From Zygnema cylindricum (Eukaryota; Streptophyta; Zygnematophyceae; Zygnematales; Zygnemataceae), in assembly GCA_037447655.1 (NCBI GenBank), contig JBBHKE010003580.1:62001-126000 (forward strand): a stretch of 64,000 nucleotides of DNA, in the 5' to 3' direction. The notes under the pieces were generated by a model. That model was not told the DNA's origin. It did not search any database and was given only the letters and a program-made list of their open reading frames with translations. A program made the translations under genes and the position numbers. Below, piece after piece: positions 46,187 to 59,100 of this stretch. The first letter of the stretch is position 1, and the number at the start of each line of letters is the position of its first letter.

Positions 46187-46912
46187 TCATATTAAGTGTT
46201 GTTGCTTCCACCTAAGCATAATGTTCAACATCACTTGGACTGCAGCTCCGTATGTCGCTTCGTTATAGTGCATTCCATCCTGAGTACAAGTATCTCCACA
46301 ATTTCTCGACAAGTCTCGCAAATTCACAAGAAACACCGGCCCTTTTGGAAAAACAAGATTACTTTGACCAGCTCCTTTAGTGTACGCATTGATCACTTCT
46401 TGTGTCATCCGCTTCCGTTTCCGCTCCGTATTTAAACGAGAATTAATCAAGTCTGGCGTAGAAACCCAAACAAACATCGGCCAAGATGGATAGGATCCTG
46501 AGATTGTTTTTGTTTCTTTGGAAATAAAACCTTCCTCTAAGCTTTCAATCGGTACTTTGGAAGAACTACAAACTCCAGATCTCAAAAATTGAACAACACC
46601 TTCACGGAGATCTACCATAGAATTCTTGTAGTCTTGAGGATCCGTAATCCACAACATATGCCATAAACTTGCTCCCATTATTATTAAATTTGGACAAAGA
46701 TTATCTTCCTCAAAATCGTTAATGACTTCCGTGATGTTGGTCACATAAGGTCTCCATCGGAAGGAAATTTTGATGTTATATTCATCAATTTGGTGGTCAA
46801 AATCAGCGTGTCGTTTGAAAAGAACTGGTCCTACCATTTCTAATGAGGGCACAAGAAGACGAAGTAAAGACACAAGGAAGAATCGAGTTTGCGAATCACC
46901 TGCAAAAATCAT
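46187..46912 (-). CDS. CASD1-like SGNH / PC-esterase domain protein (possibly a terminal exon)
   Basis: An open frame of 241 codons. It begins MIFAGDSQTR, giving the Ser of the GDS block at residue 7. It contains FRWRPYVTNITEVI, PNLIIMGASLWHML and RMTQEVINAYTKGAG, and ends with DGMHYNEATYGA (Asp212, His215). This order matches the luminal SGNH domain of CASD1-type O-acetyltransferases and PC-esterases, where Ser-Asp-His carry out acyl transfer or hydrolysis on sugars. The multi-membrane Cas1p part of CASD1 is not found downstream. The sequence before GDS reads GATTTTTGCAG then GTGATTCG, which looks like a 3' splice site, so the true start may be an exon at higher coordinates that I could not find. 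Substrate and localisation are unknown. Confidence 0.7.
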   Translation of the reverse strand: MIFAGDSQTRFFLVSLLRLLVPSLEMVGPVLFKRHADFDHQIDEYNIKISFRWRPYVTNITEVINDFEEDNLCPNLIIMGASLWHMLWITDPQDYKNSMVDLREGVVQFLRSGVCSSSKVPIESLEEGFISKETKTISGSYPSWPMFVWVSTPDLINSRLNTERKRKRMTQEVINAYTKGAGQSNLVFPKGPVFLVNLRDLSRNCGDTCTQDGMHYNEATYGAAVQVMLNIMLRWKQQHLI

Positions 46913-47529
46913 TCAAAATCAGAATCCGATAAAGCTATCTGGCGCTTGATGATCTTCTTACGAAATTTGTTTTAGTTTACATTTGTTTGAACCATAATGA
47001 TGGATGTATATGTCAATGATGAAAGCATAATAGCATGTGGTGAGTGCAAAACATATTTGAAAATTTAAAAATGTGACTTAGAAAACGCGGAAATATCAGG
47101 TGCAATTAAAATGTAAATATGTATCATGAATGCAAATAGATATGGCAAATGTTTCAGTAAGAATGTAATTAATTTAATAAATGCAAGTGCAGATGGTAAA
47201 TGCTTCAACGAATGTGTCTAATGGAAGACTGGCCCGTATGATGAAAGTAGGTCATGTTTCACGTTTCAGTCGGAGTTTAAATATATAATATTTGCATTAT
47301 CATTTTTTGTCCTTTCTTTTAGTTTCTCATTCCAATTTTTCGGGGATAATAGCAAATCAATAGCTGAGCATTACGGTTTTTCCCTCTCTCCCTCTCCCTA
47401 TCTCTCTCCCTCTCCCTTTTTTTGTTTCTAGATGGGTATTTTATTTTGCGTCCTTGCGACAGCTCCCTGTTTTAGCGCGTCACGTCCCGACTTCCTCGCC
47501 TCGACTCTCTCCCTCTGTCTACCAGGTGA

Positions 47530-48290
47530 GGTGGTAAGGTTGTCTGTGTCAGAGGGAGGAGAGAAGGGAGGAGAGACAGGATGAGAGACGGAAGAAAGAG
47601 AGGAAGAGAGAGGGAGAGAGAGAGGGAGGAAAGAGGGAGATGAGGAGAAAGAGATATGAAGGAAGAGAGACGGAGGAAGAGAGACGGAGGAAGAGAAAGG
47701 GTGGAAGAGATAGGGAGGAAGAGAGACGGGGGAAAAGAGAGAGAGAGAGGAAGCGGGATGGAGAAAGATAGAGGAAGAGGTTGGAGGAAAGTGTGAGTGA
47801 GGGAGCGAGAGGAGGAAAAGCGAGGGAGAGAGTGGGGTGAAGAGGTATGGAGGAGGAGAGAGGAAGGGGGATGGAGGAAAATAGAAGAAGATAGACAGAT
47901 GAAGATAGAGGAAGGTAGAGATGTGGAGGAAGAGAGAGGGAGGAAAAGAGAGGGAGGAAGAGAGAGGGAGGAAGATTGCAGGAGGAAGAGAGCCAGAGAA
48001 ATGGAGAGGGAGGAAGATAGTGGGAAGAACAACTTAGGAAAAGAGACGGGGGAGGAAGAAAAACGGAGGAAACGGTAGGAAGAGAGTGGGAGAAATGTAG
48101 ACATGAGAGGAGAGGGGGCGGAGAAAGGAAGGAAGAGAGACGGAGGAAGGGAGAGAGGGGATGAGTTACAGAGGAAGGTAGAGAATGAGATAGGGAGGAA
48201 GTGAGACGGAGGAAGAGAGAGGCAGGAAAGAGACGGAGGAAAAGGGAGAGAGAGGACGAGTGATAATTAGAGAAAGAGTGAGAGAGGGAA
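47530..48290. repeat. 750-bp purine (GA)-rich tract
   Basis: An almost uninterrupted run of GGAGGAAGAGAGA-type units on the plus strand. Long frames through it on both strands are compositional artefacts. It lies about 0.6 kb upstream of the SGNH-type ORF on the minus strand, where it is a CT-rich tract. Confidence 0.9.
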
Positions 48291-49527
48291 AGGTATTTTC
48301 AGTTGAAACAGTGACAGCTATAGTAACAGCGACAGTGATAATTAGGAAGAGGGACAGAAGAAGAGGAGCAAGAGAGTCAGAAGGAAAGGAGAAGAGTGTT
48401 TATTTTAACTTATTCCATATTTATTTCGCTGACGGAAGTTTCTGGGCAGCTTCCCGTGAAAAAATGTCCTGGGAATAGGGTTTTCAGATGACACCGCGTG
48501 ACTCTGACAGTGAGAGTGAGAGAGAGATGAGAGGGCGACCGAGAAAAAGAGGCAGAAAAGAGAAAAGATCTTCATTTTACTGTTTCTTTGGTTGTTTAGG
48601 TGACAGAGACAGCAGGAGAGGGAGAGCGATTATCAGTTCCTAGCTTATATGATAAAAAATGGCGGGAGCTATTTTCACATTATATTCGTTTCTATTTCGG
48701 CCTCATGTTCCCTGTACACGGAAATTTTAAATAGTACTATAGATCAAATCTGAGTACGATTCTTCCACGGTGACATTTCACTTTTCACTTGGATCGAAGT
48801 GAAGTGAATTTTCCGGAACATGGAAAATGCGCAAACAAAATTCCAAAATCCACTCCAGGATACTCTGGATCCAAGGCATTGCAGTGAACAGGGAAACCAA
48901 CTGTAATGCTTGTTGCAATAACTCGTACGGTCATTCCGTAGTGATTAAAAAAAGTCTTCAAGTTTTGATTGAGTGACTTGGTGGAGTTCCATCCGGGCGA
49001 AAAGTGAGGTCGCTAAAGTCGTACTTCACCGTACCATGTTTTACCTTTTTGGCTTTTTCGTTTTTTTTGAAAAACAACTTTTCAGAAGATCCGATCATGA
49101 TTCTCCAAGTATCTGGGCAAAAACATTGACCGTTCGATTATATTGGGACTTCATCCGCGAAGCAATCGTACATCTGGCTCTGTAATTGACTACAGTACCA
49201 TCACGGAATGTTTATAACCACTACACGTGGGTGATATAGACTCGTGCTATGATTGACTATAGTAACACCATTTTTTTCGCGCGAGGCAAAGGCCATGTGT
49301 CTTCTGACAAAGTGACGCGAATCCACCAAATCCACAAAAAGGGGTTTTCACCTTTCGGTGGTACAATGACATAGTACGCATATTTCGTACAGTGATATAG
49401 TACGAGAGCATAGATTTTACATTGAAATTGGTCGGTTTGTGAAATCTTTCACGATTTCTAGTACAGAATCTTTAACTTATGTGGTACCACATTAATCGAA
49501 ACACGTATACAAAAGCTTGATTTCAAG
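48291..49527. other. Intergenic, no gene recognised
   Basis: About 1.2 kb without a supported gene. It has scattered GTAC/GTACGG motifs and short frames without recognisable features. Confidence 0.5.
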
Positions 49528-50205
49528 CATAGTTCAAAAGTAGGTGACCGTACGCCCATACAATATGCCTATTGTACGCAAAACATACAATATGCCCTTA
49601 AGACCCATATTGTATTGGCCGCAAAATGAAATAAAATAGGGACAGGGTTGAGTTGCACATCGATCGATAGAGAATTAAACGACATGTCTAAATTTTGAAA
49701 AAAAATCGGACAAAAAAAAATATTTCTGTGAGTTTTGAGGGACTATTTATTTAAACCGTCAGATTTTGACGATCGGACGGTCGCTGATCAAAGTAGGCGA
49801 TTTTAAAAAGATCACATGAAAAGCCCATAACACAACTTACGAAAGGACAATCTGTCATATTAGCGTCTTCAATTTTGAGGGCCACACTAAATAAAGCCTC
49901 AAATTGACCAACCAGGCAGTATGGGACGATAAAAAAAAAAAATACCACACTGCCAAAAAAATTACCTACGGACCAAAACCTACGGACCAACCCCGTTGGT
50001 GGCTTTTCCCCCGAAATGTCATCCTACGCCGTGTCAGTTCGCTTAAAAATTTCGTCCGGGGCGTGCGCTGTACTTTGATCTTACGTCAGATTCGGACGTT
50101 CGTACAGGAGTGTGCACGACGCACACACATACAGTATGCCTACGTTGCGCGAGTTTTGTGCGCCTACCAAAGGTCTACCATAAAAAAGCCTACTTTTGAA
50201 CTATG
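49528..50205. mobile_element. 678-bp element with CATAGTTCAAAAGTAGG inverted ends
   Basis: Starts CATAGTTCAAAAGTAGGTG and ends GCCTACTTTTGAACTATG. Shared internal blocks (CGATCGGACGGTC, GATCACATGAAAAGC, CATATTGTATTGG/CATACAATATG) identify it as the longer relative of the element at 17,393. The longest frame (109 codons, 49,904-50,233) overruns the end and has no transposase motif, so it is non-autonomous. Confidence 0.75.
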
Positions 50206-50689
50206 TTTTCAAGACATTACCCGATACACCTGAGGGTGGACTTCCATTAACGCAAAAGTGGGGTTTTTTTATTTAATGCCGTACCGTTTTGTACAAGTTT
50301 GTACAATTTTTTTTTTTCAACGAAAACAACATTACATAAAATTGTCCAAGGTTGTAGGCGTAAATTAGGACCGTCGGATTCAATTACACTTTTTATCCGT
50401 GACGTCACGTCACCAACCCTACAATTTTTTAAGACCGTGCACAGGGAGGACAGTTCTCGAATACAGAACGTGTAAAAATAGGCCGCGTGGAAAAGGTTAA
50501 AGGAATCCACGATGTGCGCGCGCATATGTGCGTACACGTTGCAAGGGCCATGTGCCTTACGCCATGGTGGCTGCGAATCCGCCGAGATTATCCCGTCACG
50601 CTCCCACCATCAAAGTTTGCCGCCGCCTTTTTGTCGTTGCGTTTTGAAATTTTGGGTAGTACATTTAATGCGCTCTGTACGAGTCATTA

Positions 50690-50750
50690 ATTACCTCCGG
50701 TGGTACAGATATTATCTCCGCTGGTACAGATATTACCTCCACGCCCTAGA
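50690..50750. repeat. Short tandem repeat, 21-bp unit
   Basis: Two full units and a partial unit of GGTACAGATATTACCTCCGC and close variants, in GTAC-rich DNA. Confidence 0.6.
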
Positions 50751-51339
50751 GGTTTCATTCGTTCAAATTTTGAAATTTTTACGATTATGCATTATTTTTT
50801 GGGTTTTTTGAACTTTTCGTAAATTTCGTATACTATTCGTGTACGGATGGGATGTACGAATATAATGTACGAAATTCCTAAAAAAAGGTTGAAAGTACAC
50901 CGTGAACCGCTGTTAGAGTTAAGAAACCGATACAGTTTCCCATGCTTTTAAGGTAGCCGCGAAAGTCTGTGTTCACATATTCGATGCCTGAATATGTGAG
51001 AACACGTTCTCGCGATTTTCTGTCGTCTTTTATGACTCGTAATCAAATTGAGTACTCTTTTCCGTGTGACGCACTCAATTTCCCCTGTCGACGCTATTAT
51101 CTGACACTAATTTTGTACGTCTGTACACAATAATGGGCAGTTCTAGTACGGACTGACACATTTTCCCTCATCTTTTTGACTTGGAATCAAATCTGAGTAT
51201 GCTTTTCCTTGCGACGTTCTCAATTTTCCCTTTCGACGCCTACTTATTTTGTACGTTTGTACGAAATAATGAGCAGTTTTAGTACGTAGTGTTATCAACA
51301 CTTATATCGATTTACAGTGCATTATTGATTGGACTTTTT

Positions 51340-52245
51340 AGGATCTTATATTCGGTCATTAACATGACAAAAATGTGGATCACCTAATTCCAAAAAAAAA
51401 AAATCGGTTGTAATCAGGAAGTTGTCGACGTTTTGGAGAATGTTGTTTCACTAAAAATGTGAGGATATAAAACATAATCCCTATTGTACTGATGACTTCC
51501 AAAACAGGAGAGCGGACCCTCGTGTATTATAACACATATCGGCTCAAAAGCTCGCTTAAATAAATGAAAGCGTCCTTTTTCGACGGAATTCATGTTGATT
51601 GAACTCATTTTTCTTATAAATAATTTCGGAATACTTGTGGAATTACAACACTGTAAGAGTACTGCATTGTATGGGGAATTGCCAATGTTGTTCAATTCAT
51701 GCGATTTTTTCAAATTTGCCGTTTACTACGTATTATTCGTGACTTTTGAAAAATTCGTTAAAAGTCGCTTAGTACTTTCTGTACGGTAAATTGAACGGGG
51801 AATGTACGGGAAATGAAACTGTACAGAAAATTCCGAATTGGTGATGATGTTGTTCAAGTTCTGGTAGCAATTTAATAATCGGACTATTAATGATCATATG
51901 TTCCAGTAATTAAAATTACAAATTTGTGGATCATCCATGCCCATAAAATAATATTGTTCGTAATCACTAATTAGGATGTCGTCGATGTTCTGACGAATGT
52001 TGTTTCACTAAAAAAGTGAAAATGAGAGGCATAGCTCATACCAGCAGACTTAACGGCTGTCAACTGTGCAGATGACACGGAAGGCACAATCTTCCAAAAA
52101 AGGAGAACGGACCGTCACGCATCATAACACATTTCGGTTGAGAAGTACGGTCAAATAGATGAAAGCGTCCTTTTTCGACGGACAGTTGTTCATGTCGGTT
52201 GAGCTCAATATTTTATAGGGCTAATTGCGGAATTACAGTACTGTA
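51340..52245. repeat. Diverged tandem duplication of a roughly 500-bp unit
   Basis: Blocks at about 51,422 and 51,977 share GAATGTTGTTTCACTAAAAA. Blocks at about 51,495-51,600 and 52,095-52,205 share AATGAAAGCGTCCTTTTTCG or GATGAAAGCGTCCTTTTTCG and CATAACACAT. Order is preserved with numerous substitutions, so this is an old duplication. No coding seen. Confidence 0.65.
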
Positions 52246-52248
52246 CAG

Positions 52249-52803
52249 TACACCGTCAATCGCTATTAGAGTATATAACGCCAATTCGGTGCCCTTTTTT
52301 AAAAAAAAAATACCCGAAATACAATCCATAATTCTATTTTTTCCATTATTCTAATTAGGTTTTTTTTTCAATTAGCGTTTATAGTGGAAGTACACTGCGA
52401 TTGAAATAGTGTGACGTACGGACAGGATATTTTCGTACGAAATGGTACTTTTTGAATTACAAAGGCATAAAAAGACACTTAACATTATTGCGCACACATG
52501 TGAATGTGCACTGGAAGAAAGAGAGGCAAACTCGTCGAAAAAAATCACGTTCTCATATGTTAGTCCGTCGACCTTGTGAACAACGCGACGGCGTACGAAT
52601 TGTCAGATTTTGTACGGATACACATATTACTGTAGACATTTTAAGGGCGGGTGTTTTTTATTCTGGACAACCCAAATTACAGTTAGTGATTAATTAGTAT
52701 ATATATTTTTTTTCAAAAAAATAAAATTCCCGATTAGTGTTAATAACACTAATTTATTTTTTACGCTATTTATTCCTTTACTCTAATAGCGATTGACGGT
52801 GTA
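52249..52803. mobile_element. 555-bp MITE, CACCG family
   Basis: The left end TACACCGTCAATCGCTATTA and right end TAATAGCGATTGACGGTGTA are perfect inverted partners. The interior holds a nested TTAATAACACTAATTTATTT block and GTAC-rich DNA, with no transposase. It lies about 350 bp upstream of the polyamine transporter start. Confidence 0.75.
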
Positions 52804-53156
52804 CTGTACAGTACAGTACAGTACTGTACCGTACAGTATAGCCAGTAATGCTCCCCGTACAATTACAGAGACCTCCCCATGGAACCATGGCCTTAATTTT
52901 TGAACTATGACCCATACCAACCTCTGCCGTACAGCATTGCCAACTTCTAAATCAATGTGTCCACGCTTCTCTCCCGAAAGACATTGCCGTTTGTGCTTTT
53001 TGCATAAAGAATCACCTAAACTGAGATACAGATGAGCCTGCTTGCATCCTTCCGCAAGGTAGGGTCTCTAATTTTTTTTACATTCCTTTAAAGGTTTTCT
53101 GCCAGGTCAAACGTTTTTATTTTTGTGTTGCTTGCTGTTCCTCTGCCTTTATTGCA

Positions 53157-56100
53157 ATGGCGGAGCCTTTGTCTGGTGAACCAGAAGAAGGTTCAATCGT
53201 ACGCGGAAGGAGTGAGGTATAACTTCCTTAGAAGCTGAAGAATCGCTAACTTAAATGCGATATAGGCGAATTTGAAGTTGTAGTCTTTCATTTTAGCAAA
53301 TATGGCCGTTAGATATGTATAAATATGGTCGCTACAATGGCAGCCTTTAGATATGTAGAATTATGTAGTAATAATGAAATTTCTGCCCGTTTTTCCCATT
53401 CTGAGTTTGCTCTTTAGGTATTCTGAAGAAAGCATGCATGTGATCTGAGAACGTCTTTTGCCGCCAAAATTCTGGGCTAGAGTTAGACGTGAAGGCTATT
53501 GAGGAAGATAAAATATTGCCTATGTAGTTGCTTAACTTTCATGTAGTTAGTACAATTTGTAGGAAATTTTAGAATGAGGTCACACGAGGTCGCAATGTTT
53601 TGACCTTTGCCCCTGAATTATGTTTGAAGAGAAGTCAATTAACATTGACTTTCAAATCATGTTTAAAGAGAAATCAATTAAGAGCAGGTAGGATAGAGAA
53701 TTGCCTTCTTGCACTGGCAGTTAATTTTCACTTCCTATCAGTTCATTTCATATTTTCCGTTCACCTTAAATGCTTTGCTCAATCAACTTGGCCTAGGCAA
53801 TTACAAAGTGAAATATTATTCAAAATGATTTTAGCACTAGTTTATCAATAAATTTGAAACATGTTAAAGGCTACTCGCATTTTGAATCTGTTGCTGACAT
53901 AAGAAATGTACATTTGAGCGTTTCCATTTTTTTGCAGTCTGTAAGTAACATTTTTTTAGCTAAATCCACATGATACTTTTTCACTTGAAGTCCTCTCATT
54001 TTACAGTCGTTTGTAAAATGTCTTCAATGTCGTTAGCGTCCATCTCATTCAACATTCATTTGCTTCCTGAGAATATTGTTTCATTATTAGCTTTTTGTAT
54101 TCATAGCTTTGTCATTTGAACCTTCAAGAGCGATACGTACGTTCATCAAAGTCCACGAGCTTCAGAGTTTAGTCACCGGTTTGGTTTTTTGTTTCCTAAT
54201 AATTTGTTTCGTCAAATTGCAGTCTGTGGGAGGAGCACATGGGCCCCATGGAAGCAAGATTTCTTTGCTCCCTCTGGTGGCGTTGATTTATTTTGAAGTA
54301 AGTGATCTTGTCCTTGAGATCGGGCTGTGATTTTTCTCTTCTACTGCAAATTGCTATTGGCGTCAATGTTTTTTTTGCCATTTAAAATGTCTTATCTCTG
54401 TGCACACTGTCACTTATTAATCCGACAGTTGCGATGGAAAGGCAAGGATCCTGCCTTCCAATTGGCAGTCTCCAATCAGGAATCAGACAGGTGTGCACGG
54501 AAAAAAGCTGATTAAAGTGGCAAAAACATTGACCCCAATAGCTGTTCATGGTTTACTGTTGCCGAAGTTTTCCTTTTTTGAAACTGAGACATGGAAGAAC
54601 CCTGGCTACTTTGAAACCTTTTTTTGTTTGTCTTAGGAAAGATATACTTGCACTTTTCTTTTGTTATATTCAAAGAAATAAGGAACACCACTTGTGTTTT
54701 TCGTTGGCTATATTACAAAAAAAAGGGAGAGAGAGGGAAGGGAGAGCGAGCAGAGTCGATCGAAGAAGAGGAGGAGAACAAGAGAGAGAGAAAAGGGGGA
54801 GAAGGGGAGAGAGGGAGAATGGGAGAGAGTGAGAGAGAGAGAAAAGAGAGGTAGATGCTGTTTCAAGTTTTGCGTGAGATGAATATGGAACAACTTTGTA
54901 GCAAAGTTCTCAAATTGTTTTTTCTGAATGGGGGACATTGCAGGTTGCCGGAGGCCCTTATGGTTTGGAGGGTTCAGTGCAAGATGGCGGCCCTCTTCTT
55001 GCCATTATAGGGTTCATTGTGTTCCCATTTGTAGGTCCATTTCCTCTCTCTTTTACCCACAATTCATGTCACGACTTGCTCGAGTCGAAGAGTGCATCGG
55101 GTTGCATGGGCTATTCTAACTAAGTAGTGTTGTTAAGGTTAATTTATGATTTTGGGTCAAAAAGGCAGTCGTTTTAATTCGAGTGATTAACTCTTATTGC
55201 GATGGGCAGTGTAGATGGTTACAATTCTTGACAATGAATTCTGTGGGTATATAAGTTTCATTGCAAGAATCATGAGTTGTCTACTATTGGAAAAGCCGTT
55301 TCCTGCATGTGTTTGTACTGTCTATCCATATCCCTTCAGCACTATTGAGCTGTTGCTATCAAGTTTTGGCACATGTATAGGTTTTCCTCGTTTTGGGAAA
55401 GCGAATGGTATTTTTACTTCCACTCACCAGAATCATAATAAATGACTTGTTGCTAGGTTAATGAGAGTTTTACTTCCACTCACCAGATTCAAGATGAATG
55501 AGTTACTGCTAGACATGAACAATGGAACCAAGCATGCAAACACTGACTACATGTTTCGCTTAACTCGTTATTACTCTCTCCCTAGAAGTTGTCCAAACCA
55601 CATTGTAATGATTTTTTACACCTTACTTTCAAGTTTGATCTAGCATTGCTAAATAGCAATGTGACATTCGTCACTTTCATTTTGCCTTTGTAAACCCTCC
55701 ATGTACTTGGATGGTTTACCATTGACTTGAATAAAGATAATAGGGATTTTACTAAAGCAATGTCGCAACTCAGAAGTTGTTCCAAAATGGGGATTATATA
55801 AAACATTATTTTGTTATGATGAGCAAACATAAATTTGTGGCTTTTGTATGGGAAAGCCATATGCTCATTGTACTAATGCGAGTAAAAAATTTATCGGTGA
55901 CTTATTCACAAGAAACCAACGCTCAACTATTCTGTTCGGTGAATGACTAGACTCGGTATAGGTTAGACTCGGTTTAGGTTTTATTTCTTACTCTTTTTGG
56001 ATACTTACTGTATTTACAGGCTATATCTGGGAGGGCAGATATGGAGTATACCTGAGGCTTTGATAACTGCTGAGCTTGGAACCGCTTTTCCGGAGAATGG

Positions 56101-59100
56101 TGGATATGTAGTTTGGGTCTCAGCCGCTTTCGGACCTTATTGGGGATTTCAGGTACAACTTGCAAATGGAAACTGTAGAGGGAAATTGTGAAACTTCTTG
56201 AGGCAACAGTTTGTTACTTTTGTTGTTAGATAACGTTAGTGAAGTTGCAATACATTTGGTGTGGCTGAATCATATATTAATTCCGGAAAAAAAATATCGA
56301 AGGCATATCGAATCGTGTTAAAATCCCTGATCCGCCATCCACCACCAGCGTCTGGCACGATAACTCTCTCTATCCCATATTGTTCCTCGATTATATCAAA
56401 GAGGAAGTGCCGCAGGTATCATCTGGTGCAGCTCGAATCTTTACACTCATTGCTATCACCGCGGTACGTGACTTCCATTTCTAAGTAAAAAGTCGTATTT
56501 TAAGTAACATTGAAAGGCGGAATTTTGTTTTTTGTTGTTCTGTTGTACCTGACTACGAACCACTGCCTTGTTAAGACACTTTTCCTCATGCTGCGGAAGA
56601 AAGGAAAGGTTGTGGTGAAGTTTAAAACCAAATATTTCTTTTTTTTGTTGTTCTGTTGAACCTGGAATAAGGGAAAGCTATTACCATTATTGCCTCTTTA
56701 AGATGCTTTTTTTCATGCTGCCATTTCTTTGGGACCTTTTTATCGCCAGGTAGTGTATAAACCATTAGTAGGTGAGCATTGTAGAATCATCATCATTATT
56801 TCATGTTTCCATATGAAGGACGATGAAGTGTGTGTTTTCCATGTCCCATGACTGTCTGACTGACATATGTCCAAAAAAAGGAGAAAAAAGAAAAACGCAG
56901 ATTGTCCTTGGAGCATCTCAACGGCTCCTTTTTTTTTTTTTTACCTCTTACTGAACCAGCTACACATGGGTCTTGTGATTCAGGTATTGACGTATCTGAA
57001 TTATCGAGGACTCACCATTGTTGGGGCAACTGCCATGTTCCTTACTGTTTTTGGATTACTCCCATTTGTTATATTGGCAGGACTTGCAATTCCCAAACTG
57101 AAACCATCTCGATGGTATGCTTCTTAACTAATGATGTCGTGGAAAACTTTCAGTACAGTGGAAAACTGGATTAGGTCGAGAAAACTGGATGGTTGAGAAT
57201 AGGTCGTCATATTGGAGAGACGTCGGTATTGAGTATGTTCAAGTCCTGTAAATTTAAAAACAATTTATGGTAGGTCATTTGGTGTTGGTTTGGGATTCTT
57301 TTTGGTATATAACATTTTCAGAAGTATTCAGGAGGTGGAATTAGGTTTGACAGTTTCATAATATATGTCTTGTTGATTGTGGGCATTGGGGAGTTGATAA
57401 TTTTAGATTCAAGTTCTTTTAGTAGTAGACTGCTGTATTCCTGAACGAAGTGTGTGATCTTTGCTATATGTTGTCTCTGTTTATACTTTCAGGTGAGCTA
57501 CACCTTGAATCGCTATTAGGTGGTGTATTTTTTTTTTTTTTAGCGTTAATAATACCATTCGTTTCGTTTTTTATGCTTGTAGGCGGTTGAATATTGTCCT
57601 TGTTGCTTGAACCTAAATTAGAATTAGTAGCACTAAAGTAAACCCGCACTATATATTTCTTAGTGCTAATAGCGATTTGCGGTGTACTGAGCCTCCCCTT
57701 GTGTCTTCCATCTCTTGGTAGTAATTTGGGGCCAAAAGAGAAAGCTTCTTTATTGTAAAATCTTTGCTTCATTTTTTTTTGTTAAATTGAAATATGAGCT
57801 TTTTGCATTCAGGGGAAGAATTGATTGGAAGAACGTCGAGTGGAGAGGTTATCTCAACAATCTCTTCTGGAATCTCAACTACTGGGATTCTGTGAGGTGC
57901 TTACCACAACCGCTAATTTAAAGGAATTAATGAAATGAAAATATGAATCTTTGTTAGCGAAAGCAGATCGTTAGGGAAGAAAAGGATTGATTTCATTATG
58001 TTGTCAATGTGTTTCTTATCCTTCGAGATATTTTTAGGAATGAACTTGTGTTTAGAGCTGGGTATGGTGGAAAGTTTTCCAACAGTAATTTTTTTTCCAC
58101 TGGCCATATTTAGAGACTTTTTGTCTTGGATTCCTGAAGAGACAATCTTCTGTATGTTTTCAGTTACTATGTCGGTTATACAACTTATGTAACTGCAAAA
58201 TTGTAAAGCATATCTTCAACTTGAGTGGGAACTTCACCTCCACAAGCATCTTATGCTTGTTACGTTTTGGTTTATAACCTAAGTTAACAAAAAGAGAACA
58301 AGGTTCTTATAAATGCAAATCCTGTTTTGCTTACTTATGTTTTTGATCCAAACTTTGTTGTATGGTCTTGTAGTGCAGTGTTCATCGCTATTACAGCTAT
58401 TTACTCTAATTTGAGTGAGTTTTTTTGAATCCAAATTCAAAGAATTAGTGCTAACAACACTTTTTCATTAACTGGCCCATGATGAGCCATGTGGCAAAAC
58501 TAATTAGGAGTTGTTAATTCTAATGAAGTGTGAACGGTAACAATCCACTAGCCTTAATAGTAGTGTTGTGTATTGATAGCTATTTGCCGATAACCGAAAT
58601 GTACATTTTTGTAACCTACAGATAATCGATATATTGGTTCGATATATCGGTAAAGGAATTATCGCGGTAATTTCCGATGCATCGCGATAAATTACCGATA
58701 AATATCGGGCTGATAACTTGATACACAACACTACCTAATAGTGATACACGTACTGCAATAGATTCTCTTCCAAAAGTGAAATGTCTCTCCCTCTCCAAAA
58801 GGGGTTTGCAAACTGGCAGGGGCCAGAAAGCCGTTGAGGGGGAAATCAAGAACACAAATGAGCTGTCTTTGAAGCTGATTTTCTTTGACCGAGCAAGAGG
58901 AGAGGGAGGCGGAGAGGGAGGGAGGGAGGGAGGTGGTATTTTTGTCTACATGGTGCAATTGCAGAATGTAGCTTTAGGGAACCTAGAAGAGCTGACAGAA
59001 AGGAAGTTAAGGGGCAAGTGAGGAGAGATGTGTGACTAGAAACTTTAGTGACTGCTTGTGTTCTCACACTTTCTTTTAATGTTAGCTAGGGAATACACTG

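Noticed and set aside
47472-48104. 210-codon Ser/Leu-rich minus-strand frame and a Glu/Arg-rich plus-strand frame
   Set aside because: Both are translations of the same purine tract; composition, not a protein.
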